Below are positions 13,972 through 20,186 of a DNA stretch of 20,782 nucleotides, piece after piece (position 1 is the first letter of the stretch; the number at the start of each line of letters is the position of its first letter). Below the pieces are notes generated by a model. It was not told the origin of the DNA and did not search any database. It worked only from the letters and a program-made list of their open reading frames with translations. Both the position numbers and the translations under genes were made by a program. The DNA lies in NCBI GenBank assembly GCA_964517345.1, contig CAZFBZ010000024.1:1-20782 (forward strand). Direction: 5' to 3'. This DNA comes from DAISLF01 sp964517345. Lineage in GTDB: Bacteria; Patescibacteriota; Gracilibacteria; Peribacterales; Peribacteraceae.

Positions 13972-15267
13972 ATGGCTGAAACATTCGACACCATCCGCAC
14001 GGCCGTCACCGACATCCGCACCAATCTGCAGGGAGCGGATCCTGACGCCGCGATCGCCCGCGACCGCATCACCGCAGTCCGTGCGAACCTGAACGTGGTC
14101 GAGGCTCACGCCGACGCGCCCGCAAAGGCCCTCGTGGTCCGCGATCTGCGCACGCTGAGCGTGCTCATCCAGACGCGCCTGAAACTCCTCCAGCAGCGGC
14201 AGGATGCCGAACTGGTCGCCGCCACGCGCGCGACGCGCGCCGAAACCATGAACGAGCTCGGACAGCTGCGCAATGCCCTGCTCGACAGGGGCTACGCCGA
14301 GGAATCCGTCATCCCCCTGGTCGGCCAGCCGATCGCGGATATGACGACCATGGCCGGCAGATTCGCTGCGGAAAATCCCGGGACGGCGGCTGCCGTCGCC
14401 GTCGGCGGCTTTTTCGGTCTGAACTACCTGTGGAACAAGATCACGGGCGCCGGCCGATCCGTGGGCCGCGGGGCCATGGGCGTTGGCAAGAAACTGCTCA
14501 TCGGCACGCTCGTCGCGGGCGCCGCTGTGCTTGGCATAGAGGTGTTCAGGCCCGGCACTATCCGGAGCATCATGAACATGTTCACTCCGGGACCGACCGG
14601 TCCCGGACCCGGACCCACTGAAACATCCGCCAAAAATACTGCGGATCTTGTCGCGGCGCTTGAAGGCGTCGCGCCGGGAACGGCAATCGATCTCACGGAT
14701 ATGCGCCTGCTCAACGCCAACCCGGACAACGCCCCCGATCTCCTCGGCCTCGGCAACCGCGATATCATCGTCGGCGCGCAGCGATTGCGCCTGGAACGCG
14801 CGGGAGCGGGCTGGCTCTTCAAAGTCGGCGGAGGAGCGGGACGGAAATTCCGCGTGACGCACACCGTCAATCTTCTTGGCGGAAACGCGTCCTTCGACGT
14901 TGGCGAAGTGCTGGCACGGGGTCAGGCGGTGCAGATCGACGGCAACCGGTACATGCGCACGATGGCGAACTTCGGCCAGGCCGCCACACGCAGGGGTGCC
15001 GGAGGCGTGGGCCCTCCGGATTTTGCTGCGAACCAGGCCATCAGCTTATTGGCAGGCACCCCGAGGCCGGCGTTCATCAGCGCAGCGAGTCTCGAGGCGG
15101 CTCTCGCCGCAGTCCCCGCAGCCGGGGCCGGTCCGTTCAACGTGGACATCACACAGCTCGAGCCGCATCTCTTCACCGATCCTCCGGCGACCCATAACTT
15201 CCCCGGTCCGCCCCCGCAGGCGCTCAACAGCAAGGTGCGCCGGGTCGTCTTTACTCTCGTGCCGTGA
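13972..15267 (+). CDS. 431-residue protein with a central membrane hairpin, unknown function
   Basis: Residues 1-125 are soluble and helical, with Arg/Leu/Ala-rich amphipathic stretches. Two hydrophobic segments follow at about 137-154 and 174-192, separated by a Gly/Lys/Arg-rich loop (155-173), so the protein probably crosses the membrane as a hairpin. A P-G-P-T-G-P-G-P-G-P linker (207-216) leads to a C-terminal soluble domain (about 222-431) of mixed strands. By topology, the N- and C-terminal domains would lie on the same side; the basic loop between the helices and the lack of a signal peptide leave that side ambiguous. I recognise no family. It is the last gene of the cluster, with a terminator-like hairpin overlapping its stop. 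It could anchor the two preceding soluble proteins to the membrane; this is inference. Confidence 0.8.
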   Translation: MAETFDTIRTAVTDIRTNLQGADPDAAIARDRITAVRANLNVVEAHADAPAKALVVRDLRTLSVLIQTRLKLLQQRQDAELVAATRATRAETMNELGQLRNALLDRGYAEESVIPLVGQPIADMTTMAGRFAAENPGTAAAVAVGGFFGLNYLWNKITGAGRSVGRGAMGVGKKLLIGTLVAGAAVLGIEVFRPGTIRSIMNMFTPGPTGPGPGPTETSAKNTADLVAALEGVAPGTAIDLTDMRLLNANPDNAPDLLGLGNRDIIVGAQRLRLERAGAGWLFKVGGGAGRKFRVTHTVNLLGGNASFDVGEVLARGQAVQIDGNRYMRTMANFGQAATRRGAGGVGPPDFAANQAISLLAGTPRPAFISAASLEAALAAVPAAGAGPFNVDITQLEPHLFTDPPATHNFPGPPPQALNSKVRRVVFTLVP

Positions 15268-15293
15268 CGCGCGCTGCGCGGTCCTGATTTTTT
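15266..15293 (+). terminator. Imperfect rho-independent terminator of the unknown cluster
   Basis: A GC-rich hairpin (15266-15272 with 15276-15283, one bulged G, loop GCT) starts within the stop codon of the 431-aa gene and is followed four bases later by T6 (15288-15293). It would end the cluster transcript. The same T-run lies directly upstream of the -10 of the next gene. Confidence 0.5.
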
Positions 15294-15296
15294 CCG

Positions 15297-15302
15297 TATA
15301 CT
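15297..15302 (+). promoter_or_regulatory. -10 element for the DUF212 gene
   Basis: TATACT ends 6 nt before the ATG at 15309, so transcription should begin at or next to the start codon. A T6 tract lies three bases upstream; no -35 is apparent. Confidence 0.55.
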
Positions 15303-15308
15303 CACACC

Positions 15309-15728
15309 ATGTCTATTCTCCGCCAGTATCCGTTCCTGATCCCGCTCGTCGTGATGATCCTGTGCGAGGCGACCAAGGTGATCACCGAGGCACTGGAAAC
15401 GGGCAACTGGAAGGGCGGCCTCTTCCGTCCGGGCGGCATGCCAAGTACGCATTCCGCGTTCGTGATGTCGCTGCTCATCGTCGTAGGCCGCAAAGCCGGC
15501 CTCGAATCCATCGCTTTCGCCATCGCCTTCGTCTTCGCAGGCATCACCTGGTACGACGCAATGAGCTCACGGCGCGCCATCGGCGAACAGGCCAAAGTCC
15601 TCAACCGTCTGCAGCACTGGGAGAAATTCTCCGAGCGGCTGGGCCACTCGTTCCTGGAAGTCATCGGCGGCATGATGTTCGGCGCCGGCGTCACGCTGAT
15701 CGGCATCTGGCTGAGCACCAACACCTGA
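15309..15728 (+). CDS. Divergent PAP2-like DUF212 family membrane protein
   Basis: The 139-residue product carries the DUF212 signature G-G-M-P-S-T-H-S-A, followed by V-M-S-L and later W-Y-D-A and R-R-A-I-G-E-Q-A-K-V-L-N. The fit to the family is close in order and spacing. DUF212 proteins are small membrane proteins distantly related to type 2 phosphatidic acid phosphatases; the P-S-T-H-S segment matches part of the PAP2 phosphatase signature, but their substrate is not established. Three to four hydrophobic helices are visible, including one at the C-terminus. The start is fixed by the -10 element 6 nt upstream and by the N-terminal helix. It is convergent with the transporter gene, with 3 nt between stops. 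Confidence 0.88.
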   Translation: MSILRQYPFLIPLVVMILCEATKVITEALETGNWKGGLFRPGGMPSTHSAFVMSLLIVVGRKAGLESIAFAIAFVFAGITWYDAMSSRRAIGEQAKVLNRLQHWEKFSERLGHSFLEVIGGMMFGAGVTLIGIWLSTNT

Positions 15729-15731
15729 TCC

Positions 15732-16466
15732 TCACACCCCGAACCCCTTGAGGACAACGCCCACGCCGTAGGCGATGCCCGCGGTCACGAGACCGACGCA
15801 GACGATTTCAACGATGCCGCGATAGATCCGCTCCCGGGTAACGATGCTGCGCGTAATGCCGACGAGCACCAGCGCGGCGAACGTTCCGACAATCGCCGCC
15901 GGAAAGCGGGTTTCGGGCGACACGGTGAAGAAATACGGCAGCAAAGGCACCGATCCGAAGACCACAAATCCGAGAAACGTCGCGAAGCCGTGCATCATGC
16001 CCGCTCCGTCCGATGTCTCGGTCAGGCCGTGTTCCTCCCGCATCATCGTTTCTGCCCAGACCTTCTTGTCCGAGGTAATCACCGCCACCACGCGGTCCAG
16101 ATCCGCATCGCGGAAACCCCGCGCCTCGTAGAACTCGCGGACTTCGGCTCGCTCCAGTTCGGGATCGTCTTCGATCTCCTGGAGCTCCTCCTTGTACAGG
16201 CGCCGGTACTGGTCGCGCTCGGAGCGGCTGGACAGGAAGGCCCCCGCACCCATGGACACGCCGTCGGCCAGCAGGTTGGCCACACCGAGAATGACCACAA
16301 TACCTACGCCAAGATCGGCCCCCGCAGTGCCCGCAACCACGGCGAACGTGGTGACGATGCCATCATGGGCCCCATAGACAATGTCGTGGATGACGGGTCC
16401 CAGGCGGCTGCCGTGGATTTCCGACTGCCGGTGCTCCTGAAGAGCTTTCTTGATATCGCGAGTCAT
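15732..16466 (-). CDS. VIT1/CCC1 family metal (Fe2+/Mn2+) transporter
   Basis: Members of this family move Fe2+ or Mn2+ across membranes, in bacteria probably out of the cytoplasm. The 244-residue product has the N-terminal motif D-I-V-Y-G-A-H-D-G-I-V-T-T-F-A-V-V-A-G and then N-L-L-A-D-G-V-S-M-G-A-G. A charged cytoplasmic insert follows (about residues 90-150), rich in Glu and including R-R-L-Y-K-E-E-L-Q-E-I-E, where VIT1 relatives bind metal between helices 2 and 3. Three more hydrophobic helices form the C-terminal part. The start is the ATG at 16466, immediately downstream of a -10 element; a longer frame to 16628 lies inside the divergent proS region and is rejected. The substrate (Fe versus Mn) cannot be decided from sequence. 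Confidence 0.92.
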   Translation of the reverse strand: MTRDIKKALQEHRQSEIHGSRLGPVIHDIVYGAHDGIVTTFAVVAGTAGADLGVGIVVILGVANLLADGVSMGAGAFLSSRSERDQYRRLYKEELQEIEDDPELERAEVREFYEARGFRDADLDRVVAVITSDKKVWAETMMREEHGLTETSDGAGMMHGFATFLGFVVFGSVPLLPYFFTVSPETRFPAAIVGTFAALVLVGITRSIVTRERIYRGIVEIVCVGLVTAGIAYGVGVVLKGFGV

Positions 16467-16472
16467 GGGCCA

Positions 16473-16481
16473 AGTATAGCA
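16473..16481 (-). promoter_or_regulatory. Extended -10 promoter of the VIT1-like gene
   Basis: On the minus strand TGC-TATACT (16481 to 16473) ends 6 nt before the ATG at 16466, with a T6 tract four bases upstream. The mRNA is probably leaderless. Confidence 0.6.
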
Positions 16482-16503
16482 GAAAAAATCACCAGCGATG
16501 AGC

Positions 16504-16532
16504 TTTGAGCGACGACCCCGGAGCGATAAACT
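16504..16532 (+). promoter_or_regulatory. Weak candidate promoter of proS
   Basis: TTTGAG (16504-16509), 17 bp and TAAACT (16527-16532) lie 40 nt before the ATG at 16573. The match is weak and alternatives nearby (TTAGAG) cannot be excluded. Confidence 0.3.
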
Positions 16533-16572
16533 GCCTGCAGCTCGAGGCTTAGAGCTCATTGCCTTTCTTTCC

Positions 16573-18000
16573 ATGCCCCACCTCGCCGACCAGCAGAAAG
16601 ATTTTCCCCAGTGGTACCTGGACGTCATCGCGGCGGCCGATCTGGCCGATTACGCGGACGTAAAGGGCTGCATCATCTTCAAACCCTACGGCTACGCGCT
16701 GTGGGAGAACATCCAGGCGAATCTCAACGCCCGCATCAAGGCGCTCGGTGTGCAGAACGCGTATTTCCCGCTGTTCATTCCGGAATCCGCCCTTAACAAA
16801 GAGAAGGAGCACGTCAAAGGCTTCGCCCCCGAGTGCGCGGTCGTCACGCACGGCGGCGGCAAGGAGCTGACGGAGAAGCTCTACGTGCGGCCGACGAGCG
16901 AGACGATCATGTACCCCGCGTTCGCCAAGTGGATCCACAGCCACCGCGACCTGCCGCTGAAGATCAACCAATGGGCCAACGTCGTCCGCTGGGAGATGCG
17001 TACCCGGCCGTTCCTCCGCACACTCGAATTCCTCTGGCAGGAGGGCCACACCGCCCACGCCACCGAAGAGAAGGCCGACTGTATGGTGCACGACGCGCTG
17101 CAAATGTACGTCGATTTCGACCGCGAGTTCCTGGCGCTCCCCGTGACGCGCGGCCGCAAGCCCGACCACGAGAAGTTCGCGGGCGCCCACTACACGCTCA
17201 CAACCGAGGCGCTCGCCCGCGACGGCAAAGCCATCCAGGCCGGCACCTCGCATAACCTCGGCCAGGGTTTCTCGGAGGCCTACGATGTCGGCTTTCTGGA
17301 CAGCGACGGCCATAAGAAGCGCCCGTGGATCACCAGCTGGGGCCTCTCGACGCGCATCATCGGCACGGTCATCGTGGTGCACGGTGACCAGAAGGGACTG
17401 CGCCTGCCACCGAACCTCGCACCCATCCAGATCGTCATCGTGCCGATCTACAAGACGGACGCCGAGAAGGAGGCGGTGATGAAGGCGGTGACGGATCTGG
17501 AGAAGACCTGGACGGGCCTGCGCGTGAAGATCGATGACCGTGAAGAGAAATCTCCCGGCTTCAAGTTCAACGAGTGGGAAGTGAAGGGCGTACCGCTCCG
17601 CGTGGAAATCGGACCCAAAGACCTTGAGAAGAAGCAGCTCACGCTCGCCCGCCGCGACACGAGCGAAAAGAAGCCCGTGCCGCTTGCAGATGCTTCGCTC
17701 GCGATGATGCAAGCGCTCATGGACGAGATCCAGGCGACGCTCTACCGGCAGGCACAGGAGTATCTGGAAAGCCACACATTCCGCGCGGAGACCATGGCCG
17801 ATCTGGAAGCAAAGATCGAAGGGGGTGGCATGGTCTGGGCACCGTGGGACGGCACGTTCGAGACGGCCGAGGCCATCAAGCAGAAGACCAAGGCGACCAT
17901 CCGCCTGCTCCCGGAGAAGCCCGAGGACGTGACAGGCAAAAAGGACGTCCACTCGGGCAAGCCGGCCGTGCATATGGCGCTCTACGCGAAGGCGTACTGA
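16573..18000 (+). CDS. proS: Prolyl-tRNA synthetase, archaeal/eukaryotic type
   Basis: ProRS charges tRNA-Pro with proline in the cytoplasm. The 475-residue product is of the short archaeal/eukaryotic form, without the editing insertion of the long bacterial form. Visible class II elements are V-R-P-T-S-E-T-I, motif 2 with V-V-R-W-E-M-R-T-R-P-F-L-R-T and E-F-L-W-Q-E-G-H-T-A-H-A, the tRNA/proline site I-Q-A-G-T-S-H-N-L-G-Q, and motif 3 with W-G-L-S-T-R-I-I-G. An anticodon-binding domain starts at about residue 280 (P-I-Q-I-V-I-V-P-I-Y), and a ProRS C-terminal domain ends in A-Y. The start is ATG at 16573; extension to 16498 adds residues absent from the family. This ProRS type is known in a minority of bacteria, including Thermus, mycoplasmas and several CPR groups. 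It is convergent with the PH-domain gene, 4 nt apart. Confidence 0.96.
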   Translation: MPHLADQQKDFPQWYLDVIAAADLADYADVKGCIIFKPYGYALWENIQANLNARIKALGVQNAYFPLFIPESALNKEKEHVKGFAPECAVVTHGGGKELTEKLYVRPTSETIMYPAFAKWIHSHRDLPLKINQWANVVRWEMRTRPFLRTLEFLWQEGHTAHATEEKADCMVHDALQMYVDFDREFLALPVTRGRKPDHEKFAGAHYTLTTEALARDGKAIQAGTSHNLGQGFSEAYDVGFLDSDGHKKRPWITSWGLSTRIIGTVIVVHGDQKGLRLPPNLAPIQIVIVPIYKTDAEKEAVMKAVTDLEKTWTGLRVKIDDREEKSPGFKFNEWEVKGVPLRVEIGPKDLEKKQLTLARRDTSEKKPVPLADASLAMMQALMDEIQATLYRQAQEYLESHTFRAETMADLEAKIEGGGMVWAPWDGTFETAEAIKQKTKATIRLLPEKPEDVTGKKDVHSGKPAVHMALYAKAY

Positions 18001-18004
18001 GGGC

Positions 18005-18646
18005 TTACTGCTGAGGAATTTCTGTGGGCGGCGGCAGCGGGGCGGCGCCCTGTGCGGCGGTCTGTGTCTGCTGATGATCGGCGCCCTGGGCGGCGGCCTG
18101 CGCGATGGTGTTGCTGCGCCGTTGGAACATCACGATCGCGTCACTGATGGCAGACGCCACCTTCTGCGCCTGCGGGATGTAGCCGAGGACGATCGCATTG
18201 CCGATGCCTTCTTTGAGATCGAAGTGCACTTTGCCGAACGGGAGGAGGTTGAGGTACTGACTCTCGGCCGACACCGTCGCGATGTTCTCCAGATTCATCT
18301 GGCGGATCTGCCGCTTGAAGAGCGAGGACTGGTCGATGATGATCACTTCTTCGCTCGTCACGACGAGCACGTCGAAGCGCCAATCGATGTATGCCGTCAG
18401 CCATTTCCAGCCGGCAACCGGGACCCAGATAACGACGAGAGTGAGGATCACCCACAGCATCGGCACCTCGATGAAGGAAAACGCGACACCGACCGCGATG
18501 AACACCGCGGAGATGAGCAGGGCGCGAATCGAGCGGATGACGAAGAGGAACATGCTGAATTTCACGCGCAGCAGAACTTTTTCATCCTGGGACAGACATT
18601 CCCGGATCAGCTTTTCCTCGTCGGTTTCGAGCGCGAAAATCTTCAT
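18005..18646 (-). CDS. Bacterial PH-domain (YdbS/DUF304-like) membrane protein
   Basis: The 213-residue product has an N-terminal soluble stretch, then two adjacent hydrophobic helices (about 35-82). A bacterial pleckstrin-homology-like domain follows, with W-L-T-A-Y-I-D-W-R-F-D-V-L-V-V-T-S-E-E-V-I-I-I-D and L-E-N-I-A-T-V-S-A-E. Two membrane helices followed by a strand reading V-T-x-x-x-V/I-I is the normal layout of YdbS/YdbT-type proteins, whose role in the envelope is poorly known. The C-terminal 35 residues are Gln/Ala/Pro-rich and probably disordered. The ATG at 18646 lies 7 nt after a -10 element. It is convergent with proS and divergent from the stand-alone DUF1704 gene. Confidence 0.8.
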   Translation of the reverse strand: MKIFALETDEEKLIRECLSQDEKVLLRVKFSMFLFVIRSIRALLISAVFIAVGVAFSFIEVPMLWVILTLVVIWVPVAGWKWLTAYIDWRFDVLVVTSEEVIIIDQSSLFKRQIRQMNLENIATVSAESQYLNLLPFGKVHFDLKEGIGNAIVLGYIPQAQKVASAISDAIVMFQRRSNTIAQAAAQGADHQQTQTAAQGAAPLPPPTEIPQQ

Positions 18647-18653
18647 TGCGGCC

Positions 18654-18659
18654 AGTGTA
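18654..18659 (-). promoter_or_regulatory. -10 element of the PH-domain gene
   Basis: TACACT on the minus strand (18659 to 18654) ends 7 nt before the ATG at 18646. No clear -35. The transcript should be leaderless or nearly so. Confidence 0.5.
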
Positions 18660-18705
18660 GCGCATTTCCCCGCAGGACGTTGCCCGATGAAAATGCCTCT
18701 TCCCG

Positions 18706-18734
18706 TTGCGGAAAGGGCCGGAATTGAGTATCAC
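18706..18734 (+). promoter_or_regulatory. Promoter of the stand-alone DUF1704 gene
   Basis: TTGCGG (18706-18711), a 17-bp spacer and TATCAC (18729-18734) are followed after 6 nt by the ATG at 18741. The spacing implies a leaderless mRNA and supports this ATG over the upstream extension of the frame. Confidence 0.5.
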
Positions 18735-18740
18735 CATTCC

Positions 18741-20183
18741 ATGACCGACCCGATGTCGTCTCCCCTCCCCGAGATCGCCTCCTACCTGCGGCGCGACAAA
18801 CGCGTGCGCAAGGTGGAGGTGCCCAAGATCGGCGATCTCCCCACGGAGCTCCGCGAGGCGGCGCAGCGCCTGCCGCTGCTGACAGGCACCTGGAACCCGG
18901 TGGAGATCTACACTGCGGAACCGAAGACGCTGCACCAGGAGAAGCTGACGTTCCTGGAAGCCTACCGCCACGGCCGGGTGTACCAGCCCCGGCTGACCTA
19001 CGATCTGGCCGAAGAATTCGATCTGGGCGACGCGCGCGCCGTGCTGGAGGCCATGCTCGACACCGTCCGCGCGTGCAAGACGACAGAGCGAGGGATGAAA
19101 CTGGTGAAGCTCATGCTCCACCACAAGATCCGCGACGATCTGGCGACCTGCGATCTGGTGGACGGCATCAGAAACAAAGATGAAGCGCTGATCGGCAATG
19201 CCCTGCAGTATAAATACCCGGGCGTGGATCCTTTGATTCTTGGCCTGGCAGAGCGGGATTTTCAGCGTCGCACAGACAACGCGGACGAGGAGAAAAAGAC
19301 CGATCCCGGTCTCCTCACCCCGGAACAGAAGACCTACCTCCGCGAACTCGTCTTCGATGCCGAAGGGGTGCGCGAAGCTTTCGAGTGGGCGCTGGACCAG
19401 TACGGCATCCTGCGCACCGACGAGGGCGGATCAGGGTACCGGGTGGAAGTGGACCCGCGCGCGACGGCCATCGACGTGCGCGACAAGTCCATCCGTGGTC
19501 CGACCGTATTCATCCCCGAACGCACGCGCGAGTCCGGCGAGCGCCTGCTCGGCCTCATCGCGCACGAGATCGAAGGACACGCGCGCCAGTCATGGAACGG
19601 TGAGCGCCTCTTCATGTTCGGCGGCGGCCCACTGAAGATCGACGAGGAGACGCTCTATGAAGGACTCGCCATGCGCTACGAGAACGAATTCCGCAGCGCC
19701 TGGTTCGGCACCGAATATGAATCGCGGAATCTGGACTACTACGTCTTCGCGGTGCGCGCAGCGGAAACCGGCGCCACATTCTATGAGGTTTTCCGGGACC
19801 AGGTGGAGAAGCGTTTGCGCATCCTGTTGCGGATTCCGGGGCATACATCGTTTGATCCCGCACAGGTCCGCGGGACACCGGAGGAGGACCGGGCGCTCAA
19901 CGCGGCATGGGGCACGACCTACCGCACGATGCGCGGGCACACGGACATGACCAACCCCGAGCGGTTCGCGATGGCGAAGGATCTCGCATACTTCCGGGGC
20001 TACATGCTTGACCGGCAGTTGCGCGAGAGCGGGCACGGCCACATCAACGAGGCGGCGATCTGCTCCATCGGGCAGTTGCGTATGCTGGCGGAATTCCAGA
20101 TCCGCGAGGATCACCTGCCGATCCCCTTCCAGAACGTCACCGAGCGCCGGCTGAAGATGATGCTCGCGCGCATGCCCGCCTAA
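18741..20183 (+). CDS. DUF1704 metallopeptidase-like protein (QEGLA/MATCAP family), stand-alone
   Basis: The 480-residue product contains the DUF1704 core. The zinc-binding motif H-E-I-E-G-H is at 275-280, and the Q-E-G-L-A signature appears as Y-E-G-L-A at 306-310. The segment before the zinc helix, with strands around 230-258 (Y-R-V-E-V and T-V-F-I-P), matches the family layout. DUF1704 includes bacterial proteins annotated as 'flavohemoglobin expression-modulating QEGLA motif protein' and the eukaryotic MATCAP tyrosine carboxypeptidases, so peptide C-terminal trimming is the best guess; the substrate is unknown. It lacks the ATP-grasp and RimB-like parts of the paralogue at 4220-6655. There is no signal peptide. 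An upstream extension of the frame to 18282 overlaps the PH-domain gene on the other strand and is rejected. It ends 3 nt from the convergent PRMT-like gene. Confidence 0.87.
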   Translation: MTDPMSSPLPEIASYLRRDKRVRKVEVPKIGDLPTELREAAQRLPLLTGTWNPVEIYTAEPKTLHQEKLTFLEAYRHGRVYQPRLTYDLAEEFDLGDARAVLEAMLDTVRACKTTERGMKLVKLMLHHKIRDDLATCDLVDGIRNKDEALIGNALQYKYPGVDPLILGLAERDFQRRTDNADEEKKTDPGLLTPEQKTYLRELVFDAEGVREAFEWALDQYGILRTDEGGSGYRVEVDPRATAIDVRDKSIRGPTVFIPERTRESGERLLGLIAHEIEGHARQSWNGERLFMFGGGPLKIDEETLYEGLAMRYENEFRSAWFGTEYESRNLDYYVFAVRAAETGATFYEVFRDQVEKRLRILLRIPGHTSFDPAQVRGTPEEDRALNAAWGTTYRTMRGHTDMTNPERFAMAKDLAYFRGYMLDRQLRESGHGHINEAAICSIGQLRMLAEFQIREDHLPIPFQNVTERRLKMMLARMPA

Positions 20184-20186
20184 GAC

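Noticed and set aside
12355..14862. 835-codon minus-strand frame crossing the N gap
   Set aside because: It runs through 100 unknown bases and opposite two well-formed plus-strand genes, with Asp/Arg/Gly-rich composition and no recognisable motif.
16549..17973. 474-codon minus-strand frame antisense to proS
   Set aside because: The plus-strand frame is an unambiguous prolyl-tRNA synthetase.
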